From: Podospora bellae-mahoneyi
Lineage: Eukaryota; Ascomycota; Sordariomycetes; Sordariales; Podosporaceae
Assembly: GCF_035222275.1 (NCBI RefSeq)
Contig: NC_085884.1
Location: 1,240,001 to 1,304,000, forward strand
Reading direction: 5' to 3'
Length of the DNA: 64,000 nucleotides
Shown here piece by piece: positions 1-9,903 of the stretch. A program made the translations under genes and the position numbers. How positions within the stretch are numbered: the first letter of the stretch is position 1; each line of letters opens with the position of its first letter. The notes below the pieces were generated by a model. The model saw only the letters and a program-made list of their open reading frames with translations, made no database searches and was not told the DNA's origin.

Positions 1-140
1 CTTGGTTGGTGGAAAAGTTTGGAAACAAATAAACCCGGTAAAGGGGAAAGACGGGTTGGGTTGTGGTGTTGGAGAACAATACTACCCTCGTGGATATCTT
101 AGCGTTAGTGAAACATACCAACCATACTCATATAGATCAC

Positions 141-146
141 TATAAA
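141..146 (+). promoter_or_regulatory. TATA box of the GH30 gene
   Basis: TATAAA lies 87 bp upstream of the chosen ATG at 228, a usual spacing for a fungal TATA promoter with a short leader. The rest of 1-227 holds no gene that I can see. Site seen in sequence; function inferred from position. Confidence 0.45.
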
Positions 147-227
147 ATCAAACCATCCTCACCATCCAGCCTTAACCAAGATGTTCGACACTTGAGGCTC
201 AAGTGCCTCCCTCACCCCTCCAGCACC

Positions 228-1692
228 ATGGCACCCTCCTTCCTCCACCTCGCCACAGGCATAGCCCTCCTTACAACCACCGCCCACGTCGACCTCACCA
301 CCACCATCGATGCAACCTCCAACCGCGGTACCTGGGAAAGCTGGAGCACCTCCCTAGCCTGGTGGGCAACCACCTTCGGCCACTGCGACGACCTAGCAGA
401 CATCTTCTTCACCCTCCGCACAACCCGCCACCAATCTGTCCCCCTCCCCGGCCTAGGCTTCACAATCGCCCGCTACAACCTCGGTGCCACAACCGCCAAA
501 ACCACCATCCCCCCTTCCACCTCCATGAAAACCTCCCCCTCCATCATCCCCTCCCGCCTCATCCAAGGCTTCCGGCTCGACTGGACCTCCTCCCTCCCGA
601 CCTCCCCATCATGGAACTGGTCCGCCGACCCAAACCAACGCTCCATGCTCCTCAAAGCCTCCTCCCGCGGCGCCACCACCCTCGAGCTCTTCTCCAACTC
701 CCCAATCTGGTGGATGTGCAAAAACCACAACCCCTCCGGTTCCGACGACGGCAGATCCGACAACCTCCAATCATGGAACTACCAAAACCATGCTGTCTAC
801 CTGGCCACAGTGGCGAGATACGCAGCAGAAAACTGGGGGGTGAGCTTCACATCAGTAGACCCATTCAACGAGCCGTCAGCAACCTGGTGGAACGGCAAGA
901 CCGGCACGCAAGAAGGCTGCCACTTCGACGCCTCCACCCAGATCGCCGTGGTGGGGTATCTAAGGCAGAAACTGGACAATCGGGGGTTGAAAGGGGTGGT
1001 CATTTCCGCCTCGGACGAGAGCCATTACGACGAGGCGGTTGAGACGCTCAGGAAATTCGAGGGCAACAGGACTGTGATGGGGGTAGTGGGGAGGGTGAAG
1101 GTGCATAAATATCAGTATGAAAAAGGGAAGGAGGGATGTGCTGTTTGATATGGTGAACAAGGCGGGGAAGAAGCTTTGGCAGAGTGAATATGGGGAGGCG
1201 GGTGCTACCGGGGAGAGGTTGGTGAGTAATTTGCTGCTGGATATGCGGTGGTTGAGGCCGATGGCGTGGGTGTACTGGCAGGTTTTGGATGGGGGTGGGT
1301 GGGGTTTGATTGACGCGGATAATGACAGGAAGACGATCGGGCAGGTGAACCAGAAGTATTTTGTTCTCGCGCAGTTTGCGAGGCATATCAGGCCGGGGAT
1401 GAGGATTTTGGATGGGGGGAGTGATTACGCTGTTGCGGCTTATGATGAGAAGGCGAGGAAGCTGGTGATTGTAGCTGTTAACTGGGGGGAGGCCCAGTAT
1501 ATCAATTTTGATCTGGGGAGGTTTGGAGCCGTTAGGTCGGATGGATCGGTGGTCAAGAGGTGGGCGACACAGATTGGGAGTGGCAGTCGTTATGTTGAGT
1601 ACAGTGATACTCAGCTTAGTGGGAAGAAGTTCTGGTCAAGATTTGAAAAGAAGATGGTCCAGACTTTTGAAGTGACGGGTGTTGTTCTGTAG
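228..1692 (+). pseudogene. GH30 endo-beta-1,6-galactanase-like, with one frame break
   Basis: Secreted glycoside hydrolase of the fungal endo-beta-1,6-galactanase group (GH30), which cuts beta-1,6-galactan side chains of plant arabinogalactan. The ATG at 228 opens a signal peptide (hydrophobic ATGIALLTTTA, then the mature start TTTIDATSNRG). Family landmarks are all present: SLAWWA, GLGFTIARYN, FSNSPIWWMC, the acid/base Glu in DPFNEPSATWW (about residue 215), the nucleophile Glu in LWQSEYGEAGATG (codon 1186-1188), AWVYWQVLDGGGWGLI and QKYFVLAQFARHIRPG. The reading shifts frame once near 1117-1130, inside an A/G-rich run, with no room for an intron. Everything before and after stays open and family-like, so this is either a very young pseudogene or a one-base homopolymer assembly error. 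Base use is C-rich at third positions before about 850 and G/T-rich after. Confidence 0.8.
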
Positions 1693-1777
1693 ATTGATTG
1701 ATAGATACATACCTACGATTGTTGCCTTGCTTCCCTTGAGATTCTCCCAGCAAGAACCACAGGGTCAACTATGAGCC

Positions 1778-2290
1778 TCAAACCTCATAAGGTGACTTGA
1801 CATCCCTCCAAGTCGAATCATCCGCTCTTTCGGCCTTGTACTCGTTCCAGAATCTCTCAAATGCCCGCCGACTGTACATGTCTTTCGGGGGACCCTCTCC
1901 GTCACCAAAGCGGTCCAGGATTGCGCTGTTGTACTGATGCAGGCCTTCTAAATGCTGAACGAGGAAGGGCTTTTTGTCCTTGCGTGCAGAAACCACAGTC
2001 CCGACGTTCAGTTACCACCCCAATGGCGCAAACCCGAACTCGGGATCAATATCATCCATGTGACAGGCTGATTGTCAAGATGCCACTGTTCAAACGAGAA
2101 ATGTTCCAACCCGGTGTACCACAACAGGAATTTCGAGAAGGCTGGGCGAAGGTGCGACGTCCTTCGTAAAGACATCATGGTTCGAGTGAAGCTCGATGGC
2201 GTACCAGAGGTCTTTGCCGTAGTCAGCTAGCCGGCCGACGGCGCAGTTGATGTTGACTGCGAGAATCCGCGGCACCTCCGCGTCGACATC
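1778..2290 (-). pseudogene. broken remnant of an uncharacterised fungal conserved protein
   Basis: Two minus-strand blocks in one frame look coding. The upstream block (2275 to about 2120) contains NINCAVGRLADYGKDLWYAI and FTKDV. The downstream block (about 2050 to 1778) contains VGTVVSARKDKKPFLVQHLE and SRRAFERFWNEYK. They are separated by in-frame stops at about 2035-2092. The blocks resemble, from memory, the C-terminal half of a widespread fungal protein sometimes annotated with a MYND finger; its function is unknown to me. No start codon or N-terminal domain is visible, and a tttag acceptor-like site at about 2290 could mark the edge of an exon. Most likely a truncated, decaying copy of a gene family. 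Assignment is by motif memory only. Confidence 0.4.
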
Positions 2291-2669
2291 ACTAAATCAA
2301 GCAACTTCAGAGCACAGGTAAGGCCAAGCAGGAGAGGGTATTTTACTTCTGCGTATTCTCAGCCATTGTCCAGATGTGTGGGATAACGGAGGGGTAAAGA
2401 GGCGAAGGGAGAATAGATAGCAAGTTTCAGGAGCGATCGGCCTGAAGTGAGCTTTTTTGAGGTTGCTAGTGGCCGCCTCGCATCACAAACAACACTGGGA
2501 AAGCTCAACAATTGCAAGTACTCGTGATCGAGAACCAGATAGGCGCTCTTAGCCCTATCTCAGACAACGGGGGTAGAACCGGAAAAGAGAAAGTTTTTGG
2601 TTTCTTTATGATCTTGCTTGACGTCAGCCTGGGCACATGCAGTCTTCAGGGGTCCAGCCAACCAAGCCC
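2291..2669. other. gene-free spacer
   Basis: No open frame with family likeness and no RNA gene seen. It separates the broken gene on the left from the 3' end of the deacetylase. Confidence 0.5.
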
Positions 2670-3500
2670 TCACCTCCCACCCTCGAACGAACCAGGATGC
2701 CCTCTGACCCACTCAGCAACCTCCTTGCAAGGAGCCACCCAAACATCTTTCTCAGCGGCAATCCTCCCAAGCACCTCCTCCAACACGGCAAACTTCTTTT
2801 CGTCTGTCTGTAGAAACGGATGGAACAAAATGGAGAGATATCCACCCGTCTGTCTGATCTCCTGCATCTTACTCGTCAACCACCCCTTCAAATCTTCCTC
2901 GGGGTTCTCCAGCTCTTCTCTCTCGCCATGATCCTCCCTTATGCCTCTGAACTTATCCATATACCAGAAAGCATCCACCCCCCTCCACTCAAACGGCAGC
3001 ACCACCACCCCCTCTTTCCCAATCCCTAGCTCCCCTAGAGGTGAGACATATCTCACACCATGCTCCTTCAGCAACCCCCAAGTCCCATCATTGATACTCC
3101 CCCCAGGTGGGCGAAACCCCTCGTACTTGATACCAGCTTTCCTTGCTTCCTCCCAGCTCTTATCGAAATTCTCCTGCTCTGCTTCGGCGGAAAGATTCTT
3201 CCAGACTTCATGCTGGTACCCATGCCAAGCTACTTCGTGACCAGCATCTTGCAGTGATTTAATAGCGTCAGGGTAGGCAGACAAGCTCCATGACTCGGCA
3301 AAGTACGTGGCTTTGATGTTGTGCTTTTCGAGAAGTGACAGCATGCGCGGGAGTTGGTTGGTGACTGCCGGGTGGGTGCCGGTGGGGTGAGGCCACTTGC
3401 CATTGAGGACGTCTTGGGCTTCGCCTAGGTTGTCCATGGTGAAGGAGATGGCTGCTTTGTAGGGGGCTGGCCAGCGGGAGGGGGGCGGTGAGGGCGACAT
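2670..3500 (-). CDS. polysaccharide deacetylase (NodB homology domain)
   Basis: 276-aa single-exon protein of the NodB/CE4-like superfamily (PF01522), which removes N-acetyl or related amide groups from polysaccharides or small amides. Motif 1 is SFTMDNLGEA (Asp23), a variant of TFDDG typical of the allantoinase/peptidoglycan-deacetylase-like branch rather than classical chitin deacetylases. Motif 2 is HGYQHE (His93, His97, metal ligands), motif 3 is RPPGG (Arg130), and a late ILFHPF supplies the last His. There is no signal peptide, so it is probably cytosolic, which argues against a cell-wall chitin deacetylase. I chose the ATG at 3500; a longer reading to 3536 needs a TTG start. The domain spans nearly the whole protein. 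Substrate is not predictable from the sequence. Confidence 0.88.
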   Translation of the reverse strand: MSPSPPPSRWPAPYKAAISFTMDNLGEAQDVLNGKWPHPTGTHPAVTNQLPRMLSLLEKHNIKATYFAESWSLSAYPDAIKSLQDAGHEVAWHGYQHEVWKNLSAEAEQENFDKSWEEARKAGIKYEGFRPPGGSINDGTWGLLKEHGVRYVSPLGELGIGKEGVVVLPFEWRGVDAFWYMDKFRGIREDHGEREELENPEEDLKGWLTSKMQEIRQTGGYLSILFHPFLQTDEKKFAVLEEVLGRIAAEKDVWVAPCKEVAEWVRGHPGSFEGGR

Positions 3501-5531
3501 GTTGGTGATGTTGGTGACCAGTGTTGGTGATGTCAAGTGTTGCTAGGAAGAAATCGTCAGCATGCAGAGAAGACCGGACGGAAGTAAACGAAGGTCGTCG
3601 GCAACGAGCCGACCCGCCGGGATGGTTTGTTTGCTGTCGGCAGTTGAAAGCCAAGACACGACGCCCCGATGCCCCGCATTCTGCTGTCTCCAACTTCGAT
3701 GACGTTGTGGGGAAGATGGAACAGAATCATCGCGACAATGGGCAAAAACGGGAAAAGAAAGAATAAACAAGAAAATTTGAAGTTGGCTTTAGGCGCTAGG
3801 ATATCTGGGTTGTCTATAGGCAAGAACCACAGACCACTCTACTCAAGTCAGGCAGACAGCTGTACTGGTTTGATGCCTGCTCCTTCCTTGCAACACAACA
3901 CAGTTATGGGCCATGTCCCGCTCACCATCGCCATCGCATAAAGAAATATTTCACAGTGCAACTGCTCATATTCCTCTCATTCAGTCATTATTATCACGAC
4001 ATTATCAATTAACCAAGCCCCATGCCCACCTCATCAGATCCCTTGGGCCGGCGTTTCCCTCGGCATTCTTCCACGCCATGTATGTCATCCACTGTGACCC
4101 TGCTCATTATCATGATTCTCGTGGGCAGTCATCCTCTGCCCTTTCTCGACTCGACGACTCGACGACCCGACAACGCCATAGCAAAATGACGCGCTTTACG
4201 ACGATCGATTCGACGATAGCGTTCCTAACGCCAGCAAATATGCATACGACGACGCTTCCAATTCCATTTGGTGGAGCTAGATGACGGTTAGCCATGAAGC
4301 AAGCAGAGCACTGCAAGGGTAGCACCTACGACTTCATGTCCTTCCTTTTGACAAATCGAGCATCTTCAGTGATTGGCCGACTTACGCCTCAGCGAAGGGA
4401 GTGTTTTCCTCGATTGTATGGTTCCCTTGTTTGGTGGGCCTCTTGTGCCCGGCCAGCCTTGTTGGTCGTTGGACAATCAGATAAAATAAGCGCCGTTCTT
4501 CGATGTCGTCTTTTCCAAATCCAAATCCGATTGCGGCAGCTTATCCAACCATTTGCCTACTTTCTCCCGTCTTCCAATTGAAGGATACGGGGATGGCTGT
4601 TGGTAGTGCTCTGGTTGTTGACAAGGCTGAGGCTCCGGGCTGGGATCCTCTCCCTTGACAAGATCAATCAAGGGCTTGGCCACCTTCCAGTACAGGACAA
4701 ACATCATGGCGAATTGATAATGATTATTTACTCGAGATACCTAAAAGTATCGTGCCCAAGCTGTAGATATGTATAAAAGACGGTTCGGTCTTCGGCTTTC
4801 TTTTACGTCTTCTTGGAGCGACGGCTGTCAGGGACTGGGGATGCGGGCCCTAGCGGACGAGGTGGGGTTGGCGATGCCCGAGGTTTCCGTAAACATCCAA
4901 AAAAATCTTGAATTATGATGCTGAAAAGCAGGAAAGAGACGTATGGTTTGATGGGAGGGCATCGTTGATTTCTAATAGGGTTTGTGGTTGAACGGAGATC
5001 GGCTTTAACGGGTGTTCGGCATTTTCCAGGGGTCCGATTTGGGTGCAGGACAGCGAATGGTGTCTTGGAGGAAACACTGGATTGTCGATGGGAGGCCGAA
5101 GCCTGCGATCGGCAGAGACAGAAACAGGCGGGGCAGGATGCGCTGTTAGTCAGCTGTGGGTAGGGGTTGCGACGCAACCTGGGCTGCCATGGCGGCGTGA
5201 TAGGGAAAAGATGGGCTTGATTGGGACAAAAACGAGAGGGTACGGAGCAAGTGCTCAGAGTGACAGGATCATGACTGTTGGTAATGCATGAATATTGATC
5301 TCTTTTGCAGGTTGACAAATAGCAATCGATCGCGATCGCAATGTTTTGAGAAGACCGGAGTTGCTTATGCCCGATCTGCCTTGATGGCTTGACAATCAGC
5401 CCTTGCATCCATCCCACCCACCCAACCACCCAACCACCCAACCACCGCTCCCTCGCGGCAACCCAGACAAAAGTCACCACCAAAAACACAACAAAAAGAA
5501 CTCCCCAGTCGCTCTCTTCTCTCCGTACTCC
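3501..5531. other. long intergenic region
   Basis: About 2 kb with only short, low-complexity or unrecognisable frames. It holds a short tandem of gactcga-type repeats near 4147-4175 and a CCAACCAC tandem near 5415-5450. A 76-codon minus frame (4477-4707) begins with a hydrophobic stretch, but I cannot support it as a gene. Confidence 0.45.
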
Positions 5532-5622
5532 GGGGCCACCCGGGGATTGAACCCGGGACCTCTCGCAAGCAATGCTGTAGGGTGAACCCTAAGCGAGAAT
5601 CATACCACTAGACCAGCGGCCC
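5532..5622 (-). tRNA. tRNA-Pro(AGG), intron-containing, copy 1
   Basis: A full cloverleaf reads on the minus strand: acceptor GGGCCGC paired with GTGGCCC, D-arm GGTCTAGTGGTATGATT, anticodon loop TTAGGGT (AGG) and T-arm CCCGGGTTCAATCCCCGGG. A 19-nt intron sits just after the base 3' of the anticodon; its ACCCT can pair with the anticodon region, the usual eukaryotic layout. The mature part (72 nt) is the same as that of the neighbouring copy. Confidence 0.96.
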
Positions 5623-5651
5623 GATGAAGAAGACAGCGAACGGGAGGGAAC

Positions 5652-5744
5652 GGGGCCACCCGGGGATTGAACCCGGGACCTCTCGCAATGCAAATGCTGT
5701 AGGGTGTACCCTAAGCGAGAATCATACCACTAGACCAGCGGCCC
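5652..5744 (-). tRNA. tRNA-Pro(AGG), intron-containing, copy 2
   Basis: Same mature 72-nt tRNA as the gene 29 bp away, on the same strand, with identical acceptor, D-, anticodon and T-arms. The intron is 21 nt here against 19 nt in the other copy, and differs in sequence at both ends. The pair looks like a tandem duplication in which only the intron has drifted. Confidence 0.96.
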
Positions 5745-6027
5745 TTGATGTTTCCATTGTTCTTTGGCGAGGTTGGCGACGAGAGAATGGGATTTTCTGT
5801 CTCGCTGAGGGCTTTCTTTTTGACTCATTCGCCGGTTCGAGGGTTTGTAGCGGCGGTGGAAAGAGGGGTGGGCCTGAGTGGACGAAGTTGTGCATTGCCA
5901 GATCTCGGGCCGCGTCTGCTCCGGATGTTATGTGCTCCCTGCTACGGCGCCCGCTACCGAACATCCGGCAAAATCACGCACAAAAGACCTTTTCCGGCTG
6001 CGAAAATGACCACATCCCGATACACTA

Positions 6028-6098
6028 GCATCAGTGGTTTAGTGGTAAAATCCATCGTTGCCATCGATGGGCCCCGTGTTCGATTCACGGCTGATGCA
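6028..6098 (+). tRNA. tRNA-Gly(GCC), copy 1
   Basis: 71-nt intronless cloverleaf: acceptor GCATCAG paired with CTGATGC, anticodon loop TTGCCAT (GCC), T-arm CCGTGTTCGATTCACGG, discriminator A. The mature sequence is identical to the minus-strand copy at 9532-9602. Confidence 0.97.
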
Positions 6099-6546
6099 TC
6101 TTTTGCCTGGGCATGTTGAGTATGCTTTTTGGTGCTTAGATATCAGGTTTCCTTGATCTTGGGTGAGGGGCACATTTTTGATTCAACTCCAAAGATGAAC
6201 GGAGCACTGTGCTGCGCCCTGACCACAACAGCCATCTGCCGAGAGCTGTTGGCGGGAATATCTCGCTGATAGCTAACGAAAATGTTGTGACACAGAACAT
6301 CAACACCAAACAGTTCGAACTGATTCGCCTGTCATGGCTGCCATCCGAAATCTCACTGACAGCACCGATTCTGGCAATCCAGTCTGTGGGGCCGACGATA
6401 GTGGGGCTCCCTCCCGTTCATGCCTTCCCGTCATCGTCGGCATTTGATCAGGAGTCTTGGCCCTGACCACCATCGCCAACTTCATTTCTTTCAACTTTCA
6501 CCACACTGAAAGGGATTTACGTCACTAAACGACGTCACACCAAGCC
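6099..6546 (+). other. upstream region of the acetolactate decarboxylase gene
   Basis: 448 bp with no supported gene. It should hold the promoter of the gene starting at 6547; a CAAGCC context precedes the ATG. I see no clear TATA box. Confidence 0.4.
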
Positions 6547-7263
6547 ATGGCAGCCAACGAAGTCTACCAATACTCCCTGATATCCGCCCTCATGGACGGC
6601 GTAGCCTCCAACGGCATCCCCATATCCGACGTTTTGCGCCATGGCGACCACGGTCTTGGCACCTTTAAGAACATGGTTGGCGAGATGATTGTCCTCGGCG
6701 GGGAGGTGTACCAGATGAAGGCCGACGGTTCGGTGGTACATGTCGACCCGGAAACAACCATCACACCCTTTGCGACGGTCACCAGATTCGACCCCACCAC
6801 CACTGTCAAGGCTACGTTGAAAGATGGCAAGAAAGATCTTCAGGCGTTACTAGATGAGCTCCATCCAGAGGCAACGAATCATTTCCTCGCGATTAGGCTG
6901 GATGGGACGTTTGAGAGGGTAGAGTTCAGGACTGCGGGCGGGCAGTGCAGGCCGAGAGAGGGGATGGTGGATGTTTGCTCGAGGCAGACGACACATACGT
7001 TTGAGGGGGAGATGGGGACGGTAATTGGGTTTAGGTGCCCAGGGTATGTCATGGGGATTAATGTCGCGGGGGATCATTTGCATTTTATCAGTGAGGATCG
7101 GGAGAGGGGAGGGCATATATTGGGGTTTGAGACCGAGGGGGAGATCGAGGTTAGCGTGGCGGTCATGTCGAACTTCCGCTTGGAACTGCCAAGGGGGGAT
7201 AGAGAGTTTAATGAGGCGAAGTTGGTGAAGGACGAGGAGGGGATTAAGGCTGTCGAAGGGTGA
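6547..7263 (+). CDS. alpha-acetolactate decarboxylase
   Basis: 238-aa intronless protein of the ALDC family (PF03306; bacterial budA/alsD), which converts alpha-acetolactate to acetoin and CO2, draining the branched-chain amino acid intermediate. Family hallmarks in order: YQYSLISALMDGV (8-19), HGDHGLGTF (32-40), GEMIVLGGEVYQM (about 46-58), TPFATVTRF, then the Zn ligands HLH (His177 and His179 in GDHLHFISED) and His190 in RGGHILGF. The length matches bacterial enzymes (about 235-260). There is no signal peptide, so it is probably cytosolic. Third-position bias shifts from C-rich to G/T-rich within the gene, as in its neighbours. ALDC is mainly bacterial and patchy in fungi, so ancient transfer is plausible; that is inference. 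The start ATG has a good CAAGCCATGG context. Confidence 0.93.
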   Translation: MAANEVYQYSLISALMDGVASNGIPISDVLRHGDHGLGTFKNMVGEMIVLGGEVYQMKADGSVVHVDPETTITPFATVTRFDPTTTVKATLKDGKKDLQALLDELHPEATNHFLAIRLDGTFERVEFRTAGGQCRPREGMVDVCSRQTTHTFEGEMGTVIGFRCPGYVMGINVAGDHLHFISEDRERGGHILGFETEGEIEVSVAVMSNFRLELPRGDREFNEAKLVKDEEGIKAVEG

Positions 7264-7766
7264 GCAGTTAAGGGAAGTGACCTAATATCGTGGAGGTGAT
7301 AGAGGGTTGGTGGTGGAGGAAGTCTTGATTTTGTCTTGGCAAGATCTTCCTCTTTCGCGCTAAAATTATTCCCAAAACAGCTCCGCATTCTCCGGGGCAC
7401 AGCAGGCGTGGTGTACCTTAACTGACCGTCAATGAAGAGAAGCCATAAAGTAGCTCAAGGGAACCAGGTGCAATGAGCTATCAGAAGCGAGGATGGCACT
7501 TCAGGTGAAGGGAATGGTTACTTGTACCTGGGTACTTCCTCAAGCTGGACTTGTGTCACCGCAACAGCGGAGAATGCGATGTCGGGACTTTATCCGAGCT
7601 GTTCCCCAGGCCCACGTAAGCACGCCAGGCACCATGACTCCATGAGCGTCACCACGAAGCAGCGCAAACACCTCAATGTCCCCGGCGTGTTCTCTTGGAA
7701 TCAGAATCATCCTTTTGGAATCAGAATCATCGTTTTGTGCTATAACAATCGACAGCAGCAGTCACG
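7264..7766. other. spacer upstream of the secreted hypothetical gene
   Basis: 503 bp with no supported gene. It includes a direct duplication of TTGGAATCAGAATCATC (about 7695-7728) just upstream of the next gene. Confidence 0.45.
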
Positions 7767-9386
7767 ATGCGGATTGGCAGCCTGAGACATGCAGCCGTTT
7801 GGGTGGCTTGCCTGCCCCACCATGTGGCGGCTGTCAATCATCGGGACCCCGCCGAGGGGGCAGCCAGGATGAATGCTTACGAAATCTTCAACGCCATCCA
7901 TTCCGCCATGCGACAATGGGGCTCATCTTTGAACCATAATGGCCTGTCAACTTTCGTCGCCACTGTTCCTGCTGGAGTGACCTTGTACCACGGCACCTGC
8001 AGGTCAACACCGCCACCTGGTCCAGAATGGCTCGCCTTCGAGATTGAGCACGCAGAGCTATTTGCTCACCCGCGATGGAAGTTTCCGCCGCGGGAGTTGA
8101 ACACTGCGGGCTCTCCCATGCCGCTCCAGCGCCAACGAGGGATTTTCTTCCAGGGAGAAAACGATTATGAAGTTCGAGAAGATGGCGAAGATGAAAAAGG
8201 GTACCTCCAGATCTACAAAACGACACAGCCTGTTCGGCTGCTCTACCTAGACGGTACGAGTGCCGCCAACACGGAGATGGGCACCCTGGACTTGCAAGAC
8301 TTTGTTATCCGAGGGGACCGCAATGCTGAAGCTTGGGATGAGTTCGGTCGTGCCCAAAGTCTCTGTGATATTGTCACGAGCTGGGGTCTTCAGGGTGTGA
8401 TTCGGATGGAAGCCGGTTTTGAGATCATCAAGTGCAACTTTTCTGACAGCATGGAGCTGGTTTCCGCTATCCAGCGTCCAGCTGATCCGTCCAACTCTGA
8501 TGGGCTAGGTTGGGAAGGGTATGCTGAAGTTCACCCTTTTGAATGGATCAGCGCTGTTGCTCAGCGGTACCATGGTATTGGTGGCTCCAGGGTAGAGCTC
8601 GATTTCTCTTCCATGGTCTCGGCGATGTTTTACCCTGTCAACCTCACCAATGACAAATCGTCAAAGCCAAATCTTCCACGATTGTGGTATGCAACAGAGG
8701 ACGAGTTGCTGAGCATCAGGTCCCGCGTGGAGGAGGTGGTACATGAGCGGCTGGACGGTAACCACACTTCCATTAACTGGCAGGAGGTTACCGATCTGAT
8801 CATCACACGCTATGCAGATAGGCTTTGGTTCATGGCAGAAAGAGCTCAGTCGATATTGGAGTTCCAAGGCGAGCTCAACCATCTGACAAACACCCATGTC
8901 GACTACGGCGAGAAAGACATATATCATGCCGCCTGTTCACGCTGCGAACGCCACTATATCAGCTCAGCCACGCCCAAGACTCCAGAAGACCATCTTATTC
9001 TTGCCGCTATGGAGGAAGTGGCGCATGCTATCTGCGAGACACTATTCGTAGTGCGCCTTTTCATCAAGAATCAGATCAGGATTGACAAGCTCAAATACAA
9101 CGACAGAGTACCTGCGAGCCGTGTGGATGAACTTCTTCAATCTTCAAAGAAGGCTATTAGGGAGTTGATGGACCAGCTGAAGTGGACAAGATGGAAGGAG
9201 TGCACCACCTGTGACTTTCACGAGGTGTGCTTTGCGCCGCTGTGGCCTGTCGGTGACAAGGACTCGTACGAGCAGCCCAACTGCAGGAATCATTCTTCGA
9301 TTCAGAATAGCTGGTGGGATAACCGGTACTGGGATATGCCGAAGATGCCGCATACGCCGAAGCCGCCTTCGCGTGAGGACCTTTAA
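7767..9386 (+). CDS. conserved fungal hypothetical protein, probably secreted
   Basis: 539-aa single-exon protein. The N-terminus (RIGSLRHAAVWVACLPHHVA) resembles a weak signal peptide; an internal Met at residue 35 (MNAYEIFNAIHSAMRQWGSS) could be an alternative start but would remove it. A conserved core follows: TVPAGVTLYHGT, EWLAFEIEHAELFA, YLQIYKTTQPVRLLYLDG, GLQGVIRMEAGFEIIKCNF, SVELDFSSM-like text near 270, and a C-terminal cysteine-rich end (ECTTCDFHEVCFAPLW). I recognise this as a protein type found across ascomycetes, often in several copies, without a known biochemical role. It lies between the two inverted tRNA-Gly genes. No catalytic motif is recognised, so I assign no function. 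Confidence 0.85.
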   Translation: MRIGSLRHAAVWVACLPHHVAAVNHRDPAEGAARMNAYEIFNAIHSAMRQWGSSLNHNGLSTFVATVPAGVTLYHGTCRSTPPPGPEWLAFEIEHAELFAHPRWKFPPRELNTAGSPMPLQRQRGIFFQGENDYEVREDGEDEKGYLQIYKTTQPVRLLYLDGTSAANTEMGTLDLQDFVIRGDRNAEAWDEFGRAQSLCDIVTSWGLQGVIRMEAGFEIIKCNFSDSMELVSAIQRPADPSNSDGLGWEGYAEVHPFEWISAVAQRYHGIGGSRVELDFSSMVSAMFYPVNLTNDKSSKPNLPRLWYATEDELLSIRSRVEEVVHERLDGNHTSINWQEVTDLIITRYADRLWFMAERAQSILEFQGELNHLTNTHVDYGEKDIYHAACSRCERHYISSATPKTPEDHLILAAMEEVAHAICETLFVVRLFIKNQIRIDKLKYNDRVPASRVDELLQSSKKAIRELMDQLKWTRWKECTTCDFHEVCFAPLWPVGDKDSYEQPNCRNHSSIQNSWWDNRYWDMPKMPHTPKPPSREDL

Positions 9387-9531
9387 GGAGCAGCAAGAGA
9401 AACGTTTTCCCCATTACATACCATGCAGAACAGCCTGTTGATGTCCGAAGATGAGTGAACCCCTGAAAAAGACCAGTCATGTTGAAGAAAAAAGAATCGA
9501 CCTTTTAAGGAAAGGCAAAAGAAAGTTTGAT

Positions 9532-9602
9532 TGCATCAGCCGTGAATCGAACACGGGGCCCATCGATGGCAACGATGGATTTTACCACTAAACCACTGAT
9601 GC
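9532..9602 (-). tRNA. tRNA-Gly(GCC), copy 2
   Basis: 71-nt intronless gene. Its minus-strand sequence is base-for-base the same as the plus-strand copy at 6028-6098, including the discriminator A and anticodon loop TTGCCAT. The two copies form an inverted pair about 3.4 kb apart. Confidence 0.97.
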
Positions 9603-9903
9603 TGTTGGATTTGTTGAGGGTTCGGGTCGGAGTGAGGCATTTTGTGTGCGGAGTTGCGTCCCGGGCCTAGCCCTGCATGATGGACAGGGGGCCCCCTTTT
9701 TTCCTAAACATGCAATGGATTCCTGGCCCTTGATTGTATTTCATGAATGGGGAGGCACCTAGGAAGCATTCTTTTGCTGGAAGTCATTGTATAAGAAAGG
9801 TATCAAGATAAACACAGTCACCCCCTGAAATTGATGAAGACATTTACAAGCACCACGCATACATCATTATCCCGAGTATTTGCACCCGTCCGCCAAAATC
9901 AGC
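9603..9903. other. spacer
   Basis: No gene or clear signal seen; it probably includes the 3' untranslated region of the P450 gene. Confidence 0.4.

Noticed and set aside
3913-4740. Short frames on both strands, including a 76-codon minus frame starting MMFVLYWKVAKP
   Set aside because: No family likeness, low complexity, and no supporting splice pattern; kept only as spacer.
4803-5489. 228-codon minus frame next to the tRNA-Pro genes
   Set aside because: Composition is that of random sequence, and its N-terminus comes from a CCAACCAC tandem repeat.
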